From positions 1 to 64,000 of the forward strand of contig CAZFVV010000006.1 of the NCBI GenBank assembly GCA_964522165.1: DNA of 64,000 nt, in the 5' to 3' direction. Within the stretch, counting starts at the first letter, position 1. Each line of letters starts with the position of its first letter. Shown here one piece after another: positions 50,248 to 59,292 of this stretch. Made by a program: the position numbers and the translations under genes. The notes beneath the pieces are model-generated. The model ran no database searches. It saw nothing but the letters and a program-made list of their open reading frames with translations, and was not told the origin of the DNA. Origin of the DNA: JABWBP01 sp964522165. GTDB lineage: Bacteria > Calditrichota > Calditrichia > RBG-13-44-9 > J075.

Positions 50248-52653
50248 TTAGCGGTTCTCCAGTTCCCGGGCCCGGGGTTTGAAGAAGAGCTGGAATAATA
50301 AGTGGCAATAGAGCGCCAGCCCCTGTCTTCCGGCGCCCGCCACCGAATAGCGCCAGAAACCGTACAGGGCGGTCAGGTTGAGCAGGCGTTCGCTGTAGAG
50401 CCTCCAGGTGAAATTCTCCTGCACTCTTTGGATGGCCTGTTGGGAGATTTTTTTCCACAGGGAAGCGTCTTGCTCTAATTTGTCTAAAAACTCGAGCAAG
50501 GGGCGGCTGATCAGCTCCGGGAGGGTAGGATTGATCAGGAAACCGCTTTTTCCGGGCACGATGATTTCCGAAGGCCCGCCAAACTGGGTGGCAAAAGTCG
50601 GCAGCCCGCTGGCCATCGCCTCCAAAACCGTCAATCCGAATCCCTCGAAACGGGCCGGCTGCACAAAAATTCCTTCCCGGTCGGCGATGATGCGGTAAAC
50701 TTCCCCGCCGTCTTCTTTAGGAAGATGAACCCCCAGCCAGCGGATTTTGCCCGGCAATTGATATTGATCGATCAGGGAGTACATCCGTTCGATTTCGGAT
50801 CTCTCTTCCGCATCATCGGTTTCGCCGGTTTTGGTCTTCCCGGCGATGAGGATGAGATTGGCCTTTTCCTGCAATTCCGGGGATTGGCCGAAGCCCTCCA
50901 CCAGCCCGGTAATATTTTTGATCCGATCCAAACGCGACATGCTGAAGATTGGGCGTTTCCCGGGATCGTCCAACGTTCCGTAAACCGTCTCGTTTTGCGC
51001 TGAGAACAGCAATTCTTCCAAACGCCGGGTATGTTTGGGCAGCCGGCGGCCGGTTTCATAATAGGGGAAATATACACTTTCCTCAACGCCCGGCGGAATG
51101 ACGTTAAACTTGGGGTGAAACAGGTTGATGCCATTTTCCACCTGGACCAGGCCCGGCATAGTAAAAAACTGGTAAGATTCATACTGCCCGCGGCCCTCCT
51201 GCGCACCGGAAATTTCCTGAAAAGTGCTGGTAATGATGAAATCGGACATGTTCATGGAGATCAGGTCGGCGATAAATTGCAGCGAGAAGTGATAATCCTG
51301 CTCGAAATGTTGCCAGTAGAGATCGGAAAAGAGGTACTTGGTCTTCTCCAGCGCGTGGGCAATGTTACATTGCGTCACTCCGAATTTTTTGGAGAGCAGC
51401 ATGGCCACTAAGTTGCCGTCGGAGTAGTTGCCGATGATCAAATCCGGCCGCCCGTTGAACTCGCTTTGCAGTTCATGGTAACTCAATTGGGCAAAGCGTT
51501 CCAGGTAGGGCCATATTTCAAACCGGGAGATCCAGCGGGGAACGATTTGGCCCTGTTTATCGGTGAAAGGAACCCGCAGAATGAAAGAGTTTTCGGTGTA
51601 GTGAACTTTTTCCAGGCGCTGGTGGCTGTTGGTATTCTGGTGCTCCGGAATCAAGCGGGTGAGTATAATGATTTTGGGGGTGATTGAAAGGCCGTAGGAG
51701 CGAATCCGTTCCGCCAGATATTTTTCCAGGGCGCGAACCTGGTCGAGAATATACACCACCTGCCCCCCGGTATCCGGGCGGCCAAGCACATTTTCCTGCC
51801 CAAACCAGCCGTGTGGGGAAATAATGGCGATTCGGTTGATCATGGGAATGCGCGAGATAAATTGCTCCAGGCTCTGGCTGTCCGGGGCCAGGAACAACTC
51901 CCGGAGCAGATGCATGGTTTCCCGGACGCGCCCGGCGGTATCTCCCCAGCCGGGTTCAAAACCATTGCGCCGGAGCAGGGGAAAAATTTCGGCGTGAGAA
52001 GTTTGGGGGTCGTATTCCTCCAATTGGTGTATGGCTTTTTCCAGGTTTTCGGTCAATTCTTGAACGGTTCGAATATAATCGCCGTCGATTAGCAACTGCT
52101 GCTGGTCGATGGAGTGGATCTTCAGAAACTCGAACAGTTCCGTATGCCATTTATCGGGATTTTGAAACAGGCTGCTGGACATGTATTTGTTCAGGTACTC
52201 GATTCCCTTCCCAATCCTTTTGACATCTTTGATATTCGGACCGTAGTCATAGAAGGGCATAAAATCGATGCGCAGTTTTTCTCCCTGCCCGTCCGGATTC
52301 GCGCCCGCAAAACGGTCCTGGAAGCCTAACAAATCGGCTATGGAAATCTCTTCAAGGGCGCCGCTGTGAATGTTGATCTTGTAAATCCGGTAACGGGATA
52401 ATTGGTAACGGTGGAGTAAAATGGCAGCCCCGTCGGAAATAATCAACTCCGGGGTCTGGCGCAGCAGGCGATAGGCTGAGGAGCTATTCTCCAGGGAGCA
52501 TCGCCTTCCGGGTTCATTGCAAAATTTTTCAAACGCCAGCAGAATATCGTTCCGCAAAAGATATTTTTTCTCTCCCTGGGCCAGATCATATAAAAATGCC
52601 TGAAAATCATGCACTTCTTTTTCATCGAGAATATCATTTAGAGATTTATTCAT
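50248..52653 (-). CDS. Sucrose synthase
   Basis: 801 residues, normal for bacterial and plant sucrose synthases. Reversibly makes UDP/ADP-glucose and fructose from sucrose. N-terminal regulatory part (~1-270), then GT-B fold GT4: LGRPDTGGQVVYILDQVRAL, LTRLIPEH, GRPDLIIGNYSDGNLVA, IAHALEKTKYL, FSMSRLDRIKNITGLVE, and the C-terminal ARFEGFGLTVLEAMASGLPTF with the E-x7-E motif. AAGGAG lies before the start. Downstream of SPS-SPP on the same strand, so sucrose is made and mobilised from one locus. Confidence 0.97.
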   Translation of the reverse strand: MNKSLNDILDEKEVHDFQAFLYDLAQGEKKYLLRNDILLAFEKFCNEPGRRCSLENSSSAYRLLRQTPELIISDGAAILLHRYQLSRYRIYKINIHSGALEEISIADLLGFQDRFAGANPDGQGEKLRIDFMPFYDYGPNIKDVKRIGKGIEYLNKYMSSSLFQNPDKWHTELFEFLKIHSIDQQQLLIDGDYIRTVQELTENLEKAIHQLEEYDPQTSHAEIFPLLRRNGFEPGWGDTAGRVRETMHLLRELFLAPDSQSLEQFISRIPMINRIAIISPHGWFGQENVLGRPDTGGQVVYILDQVRALEKYLAERIRSYGLSITPKIIILTRLIPEHQNTNSHQRLEKVHYTENSFILRVPFTDKQGQIVPRWISRFEIWPYLERFAQLSYHELQSEFNGRPDLIIGNYSDGNLVAMLLSKKFGVTQCNIAHALEKTKYLFSDLYWQHFEQDYHFSLQFIADLISMNMSDFIITSTFQEISGAQEGRGQYESYQFFTMPGLVQVENGINLFHPKFNVIPPGVEESVYFPYYETGRRLPKHTRRLEELLFSAQNETVYGTLDDPGKRPIFSMSRLDRIKNITGLVEGFGQSPELQEKANLILIAGKTKTGETDDAEERSEIERMYSLIDQYQLPGKIRWLGVHLPKEDGGEVYRIIADREGIFVQPARFEGFGLTVLEAMASGLPTFATQFGGPSEIIVPGKSGFLINPTLPELISRPLLEFLDKLEQDASLWKKISQQAIQRVQENFTWRLYSERLLNLTALYGFWRYSVAGAGRQGLALYCHLLFQLFFKPRARELENR

Positions 52654-52690
52654 TGGGGCAGTTTCTCCTTTCTAAGCGTGAAGGGTGGCA

Positions 52691-52773
52691 AGGTGTTCTG
52701 GTGTTTTAGTATTCAGGTGTTTTGGTGCACGATTGCCATTCCACCACCTAAACACTAAAACACTATAACACTG
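52691..52773. repeat. GTGTTTTAGTGTT word repeat between the sucrose genes
   Basis: AGGTGTTCTGGTGTTTTAGT ATTCAGGTGTTTTGGTG on the left and CACCACCTAAACACTAAAAC ACTATAACACTG on the right form an imperfect inverted repeat around a short loop. It sits in the 134-base gap between the SPS-SPP and sucrose synthase genes. Confidence 0.72.
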
Positions 52774-52787
52774 TATTGAAGCCCGGT

Positions 52788-54956
52788 TTACAGGTTCAGA
52801 AAATCGTAATGCTCGAAACCTTCCATAATCCCGGCGGCGTGGTTCCCGGAAGCGAAGTAGATATGGCGCAGCCCTTTTAACTTTTCCAGCTCCGGGTGAT
52901 GGTTGCCCACCACAACCGCCAGCATCTCCCCTCGCAGCATATCGGCGTCATTGTCGGAATCCCCGGCCACCAGGGTGTGCCCCAGGGAAATATTCCATTT
53001 ATAACAGAGGTAGCGAATGGCTTTGCCTTTGGAAGCCCGCAAGGGCAGGATATCTAAAAACCTTCCCTGGGAATACACCAGGTTATAGCGCAGGCGGTTT
53101 TCCGTGAGCGCCTGGTGAACCCTGGCGAGATGTTCCGGCGCTTCCATGAAATAGCTCAATTTGAACTCCCGTTCCGCGTCATCATCCTGTTCTTTCAAAA
53201 ACGGCAGACGGCGCAAAATTTCCTTTATTTGTTCCGGCTGCCATTGGGCGGCGATATGGGTTTTCCAGCCGCGGTCCGGTAGCAGCTCTTTGGTGTAATA
53301 GATTTCCGTTCCCACGGAAGCGATGATCACTTCCGGGCGCGGAAGGGAGCTTTCCTCGAATAAGGGAACAATCGCTTCCAGGGGGCGCCCCGTGGCCACC
53401 CCGAATCCGAATTTTTTCCGGTTTTGCCGGATCAGAACACCCAGGCGCTCCAGCGCTTCCTCGTCCCCCAGGAGGGTATTGTCAATATCGGTAATGAACA
53501 ACTTGTTCAGGCTCTTGAATCGCCGCCCGATGGCCGGCGCGGCGTCCGGTATTTCCGTAGCAGCGATCTTCTCGAAAGGTAATTTGGCAATTTCGGCCAG
53601 GTACTTCCGGCAATGGGCCTCCCAGGAGTAATGGTTCCTGACCCCGCGGATGCCGTTCTGGGAGTAAATCCGCCATTGATCCGCATCGACCAGGATCTTT
53701 TTCAAAGCAGCGCTGATGTCTCCCGGCTGGCGCACGTCCACCAGCAACCCGTTCTTACAATTCTTGATGATGTCCCGGGGGCCGCCGTCGTCAGTAGCGA
53801 CAATCGGCAGCCCACTGGCCGCGGACTCCACCAAAGTCAGTCCAAAGGGTTCGGTAAACGCGGGATTTACGAACGCTCCCCCGGTGCGGGCGGCAATCCG
53901 GTATAATTCAGGAACCTCGTATTCGAAATCATGGCGTTTGGGAATGGCCAGTTTCCCGTAGAGGTCAAACTTGTCCATCGACAAAAGCAATTCGGTTAAA
54001 ACCTCCCGTTCGTTATCATCCATTTTGTTGATGTCTTTACGAATGCCGGCAAAGATCGCTAGGTTGGCGATGGCCTGTAATTCCCTGTCCATGCCATAGG
54101 CGGTGACCAGCCCGGAGATATTTTTGCGCCAGTCCGGGCGGGAAAGCGCCAGGATCAGCGGTTTTTCCGGATGGGTCAAAAAGCGCTCTAATTCTTTGGT
54201 CATGAAAAACCGCGCTTCTTTGATTTTTTCCTGCTCTTCGGATCCCTCAAAGATGTCTTCATAAAAAGGATGGAAACGTTGGGTATCGATCCCCGGCGGA
54301 ATCACCCGGAATGTTCCGGATGCAACGGAGGAATACATCCCGTATTGTTTTTCCTTTTCCTGGGTGGTGCTGGTGACGATCAGGTTGGTCCGGGTAATCA
54401 CTTCTTCTTCTACCCGGATGCGCCGGTCGATGTGAAACTGCTTATTCATTTCCTCTTCCGAGAGGCCGTTCTCTCCCAACCGCTGCTGCTTGGGGCGGCC
54501 CAGGGAGTGCCCGGTGAATACGAACGGGACCCCCAGGAAAGTGGATAATTCTCTGGCCACGTACCCGCCGTCTGCATAATGGCCGTGGAAAATATCCGGG
54601 AAATCGTCGCTGTCCTTAATGAACTTCAGGGTTTTATCGACGAATTCGTCGAGGTGCGGCCATAGCAGCTCTTTACGAATGTAACGGGTACCGCCGCATT
54701 GGATGCGCACGATCCTCACCTTGTCGGTAAGATGCTCTACCGCTTGATTGTAATCCGGGGAGAAGGTTTTTCCGCGAATGCGGCGGGTAAATAAATCCAC
54801 TTTACGCACTTTTTTCAGGGAGCCGAGCGCCCGGGCCAGTTCCACCACATATTTTACCTGGCCGCCGGTATCGGCGTTGCGGCCCATTTCCCAGTTGGAA
54901 CCCCGTACCAGGCCGTGAATACTGAAAAGCTGAATGTAATAGTTTTTTTTAGGCAT
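52788..54956 (-). CDS. Sucrose-phosphate synthase/sucrose-phosphate phosphatase fusion
   Basis: 722 residues. Residues ~1-460 are the GT-B GT4 glucosyltransferase joining UDP-glucose and fructose-6-P (SIHGLVRGSNWEMGRNADTG, FTGHSLGRPK, PPGIDTQRFHP, LALSRPDWRKNISGLV, FTEPFGLTLVESAASGLPIV). Residues ~480-722 are a HAD-type sucrose-phosphatase: DxD nucleophile motif FITDIDNTLLG, ATGRPLEA, KGKAIRYL and VAGDSDNDADML, all acids present. So one protein makes free sucrose. The domain order is that of cyanobacterial and proteobacterial bifunctional SPS. Sucrose here is probably a compatible solute or store. Confidence 0.96.
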   Translation of the reverse strand: MPKKNYYIQLFSIHGLVRGSNWEMGRNADTGGQVKYVVELARALGSLKKVRKVDLFTRRIRGKTFSPDYNQAVEHLTDKVRIVRIQCGGTRYIRKELLWPHLDEFVDKTLKFIKDSDDFPDIFHGHYADGGYVARELSTFLGVPFVFTGHSLGRPKQQRLGENGLSEEEMNKQFHIDRRIRVEEEVITRTNLIVTSTTQEKEKQYGMYSSVASGTFRVIPPGIDTQRFHPFYEDIFEGSEEQEKIKEARFFMTKELERFLTHPEKPLILALSRPDWRKNISGLVTAYGMDRELQAIANLAIFAGIRKDINKMDDNEREVLTELLLSMDKFDLYGKLAIPKRHDFEYEVPELYRIAARTGGAFVNPAFTEPFGLTLVESAASGLPIVATDDGGPRDIIKNCKNGLLVDVRQPGDISAALKKILVDADQWRIYSQNGIRGVRNHYSWEAHCRKYLAEIAKLPFEKIAATEIPDAAPAIGRRFKSLNKLFITDIDNTLLGDEEALERLGVLIRQNRKKFGFGVATGRPLEAIVPLFEESSLPRPEVIIASVGTEIYYTKELLPDRGWKTHIAAQWQPEQIKEILRRLPFLKEQDDDAEREFKLSYFMEAPEHLARVHQALTENRLRYNLVYSQGRFLDILPLRASKGKAIRYLCYKWNISLGHTLVAGDSDNDADMLRGEMLAVVVGNHHPELEKLKGLRHIYFASGNHAAGIMEGFEHYDFLNL

Positions 54957-55308
54957 TTTGTCACCGGAGTTTTAAAGTGAATAGATCGTGAAGACATAAC
55001 TGTGCCCGCAGGATAATTCAAGCGGAAGTCGAAATGGGTTTAGCGCGCCAGCCTGCCGGGCAGTTTTATCGATTAAGCGGGAATTCAAATAAAAAAGGAG
55101 ATTGCGATATTTTTGTCTTTGCACGTCTTCCATCACTGATTCATTATATGCCCTTATTTTCCAGAATTCAAGCTTCGTCTGAAAAAAATGGCCCTATTTC
55201 GGGTGAGGAAGAGGAGGAGAGTGGAACCCTTAGTTGCACGCTTGCCAATTTTCTGTTATATTTATTCCGCTTTTGAAGCGAACCAAAAATTCCGGAGCGC
55301 GTTCCGCG
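54957..55308. other. Divergent intergenic region with promoter
   Basis: About 350 bases between divergent genes. The plus-strand promoter lies at 55234-55262. The rest shows no gene; the short plus-strand frame at 55034-55276 has no family and overlaps the promoter. No clear promoter was found by eye for the minus-strand SPS gene. Confidence 0.5.
55234..55262 (+). promoter_or_regulatory. Predicted promoter of the K+ channel operon
   Basis: TTGCAC (55234-55239), 17 bases, TATATT (55257-55262). The channel frame is open from the TTG of this -35 box, so the box decides against that codon as the start: translation must begin downstream, fitting GTG 55309. Confidence 0.6.
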
Positions 55309-56514
55309 GTGAGCTATAGAATACGCCTGAAAATATTTGCTGAATCTCTAAGGGAAAGCCTCATCATTGTCCGGGAAAGCGGGTTGCTGAAGGCGCTGGG
55401 AGGGATTCTGCTGCTTACCTTTATCGCCGCGTTTGCAGTGATGTTTTTTGAGTTGCAAAATCCCGCCAGCAACATGGTCAGCAACCGCGGGGCCGGTTTC
55501 GCCCATAAGTTCTGGGAGACTATCTGGTGGGCGTTAATCACCATGACCACGGTCGGCTACGGCGATAAATATCCCATCACCACCGGGGGACGGGTGGTGG
55601 GCATCTTCGTGGCTTTTTCCGGGGTGGCGCTGTTATCTATTTTCACCGCAACGATATCTTCGGTTTTGGTTGCCCGAAAAATCAAGGAGGGTAAAGGATT
55701 GCAGAACATCCACTGGAAAAATCACACCCTGATCTGCGGCTGGAATTTTCAGGTCGAACAACTGCTGCAAGCGTTCGAGAGTATTTCCCGGGAATCCCAT
55801 CCCGGGATTGTGCTGGTGAACGACGTGCAGGAAGAGATCATTCATGATGTGATCCTGCGGTATAAGAAAATTAAACTTAAATTTGTCCGGGGGGATTTTT
55901 CCGGCGAAACAGCCCTGAACCGCGCCAATATTAAATCTGCCCGGGCGATGATTGTCCTGCCCGACCAGGTCGAAAAAACCGTTTCCCAGGCGGATGATAA
56001 AACCTTGCTGGCCGTTCTGATGGCCAAATCGCTCAACCCCCGGCTCAAAGTATATGCCCATATCCTTGATCCCGGCAGCGCCGGCCATTTCCGCCACGCC
56101 GAAGTGGATGAAATTATTCTCCGCGACGGGTACACCAGTTTTTTGCTGGCCCAGCACGTGGTTGCTCCCGGGGTGCCGCAGTTTTTTGATCAGGTGATGA
56201 ATTTGAGCGCCGTCGATAAAGTGCAGCGGGTTAGCATCCCGCAGGCATTTGTCGGTAAAACCGTTGCGGAATTGCAGGAGCATTTCAGGGACGCCCGCCG
56301 GGCGATTTTCCTGGGCATTGTCTCCGAGGAAGAGCCTTTTAATGTGCGGGATATACTGGCTGAGGAGCATTCCTACTTAGACGTTTATATCGAGCGGAAA
56401 TTGAAGGAATCCGGGCGGGGCGGGGGCGCGCGGCAAAAAATCCGCGTGGCCATCAACCCTCCGAATGATTATCGCATTCAAGAAAGAGATTACGCTTTAA
56501 TCCTTGCTCAATAA
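55309..56514 (+). CDS. Two-TM potassium channel with cytosolic RCK (TrkA-N) domains
   Basis: About 401 residues from GTG 55309 (GGAG 11 bases upstream; TTG 55273 is an alternative). TM1 (~25-45, LGGILLLTFIAAFAVMFF), pore helix and K+ filter TTVGYGD (~79-85), TM2 (~95-118, VVGIFVAFSGVALLSIFTAT), then a Rossmann-like RCK domain (HTLICGWNFQVEQLLQAF; the usual GxGxxG is changed) and a C-terminal TrkA-C-like part. It resembles MthK-type ligand-gated channels. The next gene, 25 bases on, encodes a lone cyclic-nucleotide-binding domain, a possible regulatory subunit. Confidence 0.92.
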   Translation: MSYRIRLKIFAESLRESLIIVRESGLLKALGGILLLTFIAAFAVMFFELQNPASNMVSNRGAGFAHKFWETIWWALITMTTVGYGDKYPITTGGRVVGIFVAFSGVALLSIFTATISSVLVARKIKEGKGLQNIHWKNHTLICGWNFQVEQLLQAFESISRESHPGIVLVNDVQEEIIHDVILRYKKIKLKFVRGDFSGETALNRANIKSARAMIVLPDQVEKTVSQADDKTLLAVLMAKSLNPRLKVYAHILDPGSAGHFRHAEVDEIILRDGYTSFLLAQHVVAPGVPQFFDQVMNLSAVDKVQRVSIPQAFVGKTVAELQEHFRDARRAIFLGIVSEEEPFNVRDILAEEHSYLDVYIERKLKESGRGGGARQKIRVAINPPNDYRIQERDYALILAQ

Positions 56515-56538
56515 TGATTCTCCGAAAAACAAACCCGG

Positions 56539-57060
56539 GTGAATAGAGCCATGATCGATTTCAAATATTTGAGCAATTACGCGATCTTCAAGGATCTAAC
56601 CGAGGCGGAACTGGAGCAGATCTATTCTGTCTTGCATTTTAAATCGTTCCAAAATGGGGAAAAGATCTTTGAAGAGGGGGAGAGGGGAGACGCAATGTAT
56701 ATTCTCCTGGAAGGAGAGATCGAAATCTCCAAGCCCTTGACCCTGTTGAAAGATAATTTGAGGAAGGTAAACCGCGACGACATGGCCCTCATTCGCCTGA
56801 AACAGGAAGACCACCCCTGCGTGGGGGAAATGGTGCTTTTCGGGGACAGCGATGTTCGCAGCGCCACCGCCATTGCCATTCAGGCCAGCAAGTTCGGGGT
56901 CATCGAGAAAGATGAGTTTTTGCAACTGGCGGGAAGTAATAACGCGCTGGGCTATAAAGTGATGAGAAACCTTGCCCGGATCATGGGCGAACGGCTAAAA
57001 AAAGCCAATCAGGACATTTTAAAATTGACTACCGCCTTCACCCTGGCGCTGGAAGAATAG
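56539..57060 (+). CDS. Stand-alone cyclic nucleotide-binding domain protein
   Basis: 173 residues from GTG 56539 (or 169 from ATG 56551). CNBD/cupin fold: FKDLTEAELEQIYSVLHF, NGEKIFEEGERGDAMYILLE and GEMVLFGDSDVRSATAIA, where Gly-Glu and Arg-Ser-Ala are the phosphate-binding cassette residues, so nucleotide binding is plausible. The C-terminal helix region (GYKVMRNLARIMGERLKKAN) has no helix-turn-helix, so it is not a CRP-type regulator. Operon partner of the K+ channel. Confidence 0.9.
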   Translation: MNRAMIDFKYLSNYAIFKDLTEAELEQIYSVLHFKSFQNGEKIFEEGERGDAMYILLEGEIEISKPLTLLKDNLRKVNRDDMALIRLKQEDHPCVGEMVLFGDSDVRSATAIAIQASKFGVIEKDEFLQLAGSNNALGYKVMRNLARIMGERLKKANQDILKLTTAFTLALEE

Positions 57061-57114
57061 AAAGGTGTGAAGGTATTTTAGAGTTTGGGATAAGATAGTG
57101 GTGTGAGTAGCCAG

Positions 57115-57181
57115 ACGTGATGCGTGAAACGTGAAACGTGATCTTTTTACGCATCACGCATCACGTTTCACGTTTTTTTTT
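57115..57181 (+). terminator. Terminator-like GTGAAACGTGATGC word hairpin
   Basis: ACGTGAAACGTGAT (57129-57142) and ATCACGTTTCACGT (57160-57173) form a perfect 14-bp stem followed by nine T (57173-57181). It stands after the plus-strand CNBD gene and before the stop of the convergent protease gene. Built from the same words as 35032-35088, so a dispersed repeat appears to serve as terminator. Confidence 0.75.
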
Positions 57182-57201
57182 CATCTCCGGGGAAAACGCT
57201 T

Positions 57202-59292
57202 TCACTTTTTAGCTAACAGCAAGAAGTCTCCCAGGATGTGGCCGCTCTCCTTCAGGAGCAGGTCCTTCTTCAATCCCTGGTGATTGGGAGTGCGGGCGTC
57301 CGCAATGGCAGCGGAATCAGCCGCCGCCTCGTCGTGGGCCTCTCCCTCGGCGAGCAGATCCTCTTTTTCCACCTTGTTCCGTTCCGCTAGGCGTTTCGCT
57401 TCCTGTAAAGAAATCCGGGTCTGGTTCTGTTGTTCTTCCAGTTCCGCCAGGTTTTTCATTAACTTCATATATTCGTCATTCTGGCTCAGGCGGAAATCGG
57501 ATTCCTGTTTCAAGCGCTTTGCCAGGGAGGAAAAATCGCTCTCCGGAGTGAATTTCACTGCATCGATGCGGTCCCACAACAGCGCGTTTCTCTGCACGCT
57601 TTCCCCGATCTCCATTTTGTCAAAGCGGGAGGGGAAAGAGATATCCGGTATCACCCCTACGTGCTGGGTGCTTCCGCCGTTCACCCGGTAGAATTTGGCG
57701 ATGGTCATCTTCAACTGCCCCAGCCGCTCGGCAGGGCTGCGGTAATAGCGGTTCAGGTCGAAGGCATTTTGAACCGTTCCTTTCCCGTAAGACTGGCTCC
57801 CGATGACGATGCCGCGGCGATAATCCTGAATTGCTGCGGCAAAAATTTCCGACGCGGAAGCGCTCAGGCGATCTACCAGCACCGCCAGGGGGCCGTCATA
57901 AATTTTGCCCGGCCGGGTATCCCATTGAACGTCCACCCCGCCGCCGGCATTTCGCACTTGCACCACCGGGCCCTTGTCGATGAACAGGCCGGTCAGCTCC
58001 ACCGCTTCATCCAGAAAACCTCCCCCGTTGCCGCGCAGGTCGATGACAATGCCATCGACCCCCTGCTGTTCCAATGCTTCAACGAGCTTCTTGACGTCGC
58101 CGGAAGTGCTCTTGTAATCCTTATCTCCGCGCCGGCGGGCTTCGTAATCAGAGTAGAACGAGGGAATGTTGATGATTCCCAGGGTCAATTTTTTGCCCTG
58201 GTGAATAATTTGCAAGGTATCGCTTTTGGCGGAGCGGTCTTCTAACTTGATCTTGTCGCGCACCAGGGCGATGGTGTCCGCGGGGGCATTCGCCGGGGCG
58301 CCGGAGCGCAGCACTTGCAGGCGCACCACCGTGGATTTTTTCCCCCGGATCAATTGCACCACGTCGTCGATCCGCCAGCCGATCACGTCAACAATTTCCC
58401 CGTCCATATCCTGCCCCACCCCGATAATCCGGTCGTTGGGAAATAATTGCCGGCTCTTTTCCGCGGGGCCGCCGGGTACGATCTCTACCACTTTGGTATA
58501 GTCGCTTTCCGTGGTCAGGCGCGCCCCGATCCCTTCCAGCGACTGGCTCATCTGGATTTTGAAATCGTCGAATTCCTTGGGAGAAAAATAGTTGGTATGG
58601 GGGTCGAAGGATTCCGCCAGGGAATTCATCAACAACTGGAAAACATCCTCGCTCTGGTACTGGGTAACGTTTTTTTGAATGCGCTTATAACGGTTGCGCA
58701 GGGTCTCCGCAATGCTGTTCCAGTCCTTTCCGGTCAGTTTCAGGTTCAGCGCCTCGTTTTTCAGGCGTTTCCGCCATAATTCATCTAATTCCGCCTTCGT
58801 TTTTGGCCAGGGCGCATTCTCCCGGTCCACTTCCAGGTACTCATCTATCGTAAAGTCAAATTCCCGGTTCAGCAGTTGAAACACGTGCTCCAATCGCTCC
58901 GCCACCCGGATTTCGTAGAGGTTGAAAATCTCATAGGCCTGTTCCACCTGCCCGGAGAGCAGGTAGTCGTCGAACATGTAGCGATGGGCTTCCAGGGATT
59001 TGATATCCGACGCCAGGAAATAGGTGCGATTAAAATCTAAGAATTTCAGATACTCGTCAAAAACCTGGGAAGAGAGGGAATCATCGATCTGCTTCCGCTG
59101 GTAATGATTGCGCATCAGCAACTGCGAGACCAGTTGGCTTACATTGCGATGCTGCGGCTCCGGCGCCAGGGCGGCGAAACGAACCTGGGTGGTGTCCGCC
59201 ACCGCGGGGGCCGGGCGCTGCGGCTGGCCGTTTTGCGCCGCAAGATACATTCCGGCCAGTAGAATCCAGAAAACTACCGCCATTCTTCTCAT
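57202..59292 (-). CDS. prc: Tail-specific (C-terminal processing) protease Prc, S41 family
   Basis: About 696 residues from ATG 59292 (MRRMAVVFWILLAGMYLAAQ), with GAGG eight bases upstream; the frame opens further up at 59388 without a signal peptide. N-terminal helical part (~60-220), PDZ (~235-330, SLEGIGARLTTESDYTKVVE), and S41 protease with Ser in LSASASEIFAAA and Lys in SQSYGKGTVQNAF, the Ser/Lys dyad. The C-terminal DUF3340-like helical region is rich in Glu/Lys (RISLQEAKRLAERNKVEKED). Periplasmic protease that trims C-termini and, in E. coli, controls murein hydrolases. Confidence 0.94.
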   Translation of the reverse strand: MRRMAVVFWILLAGMYLAAQNGQPQRPAPAVADTTQVRFAALAPEPQHRNVSQLVSQLLMRNHYQRKQIDDSLSSQVFDEYLKFLDFNRTYFLASDIKSLEAHRYMFDDYLLSGQVEQAYEIFNLYEIRVAERLEHVFQLLNREFDFTIDEYLEVDRENAPWPKTKAELDELWRKRLKNEALNLKLTGKDWNSIAETLRNRYKRIQKNVTQYQSEDVFQLLMNSLAESFDPHTNYFSPKEFDDFKIQMSQSLEGIGARLTTESDYTKVVEIVPGGPAEKSRQLFPNDRIIGVGQDMDGEIVDVIGWRIDDVVQLIRGKKSTVVRLQVLRSGAPANAPADTIALVRDKIKLEDRSAKSDTLQIIHQGKKLTLGIINIPSFYSDYEARRRGDKDYKSTSGDVKKLVEALEQQGVDGIVIDLRGNGGGFLDEAVELTGLFIDKGPVVQVRNAGGGVDVQWDTRPGKIYDGPLAVLVDRLSASASEIFAAAIQDYRRGIVIGSQSYGKGTVQNAFDLNRYYRSPAERLGQLKMTIAKFYRVNGGSTQHVGVIPDISFPSRFDKMEIGESVQRNALLWDRIDAVKFTPESDFSSLAKRLKQESDFRLSQNDEYMKLMKNLAELEEQQNQTRISLQEAKRLAERNKVEKEDLLAEGEAHDEAAADSAAIADARTPNHQGLKKDLLLKESGHILGDFLLLAKK

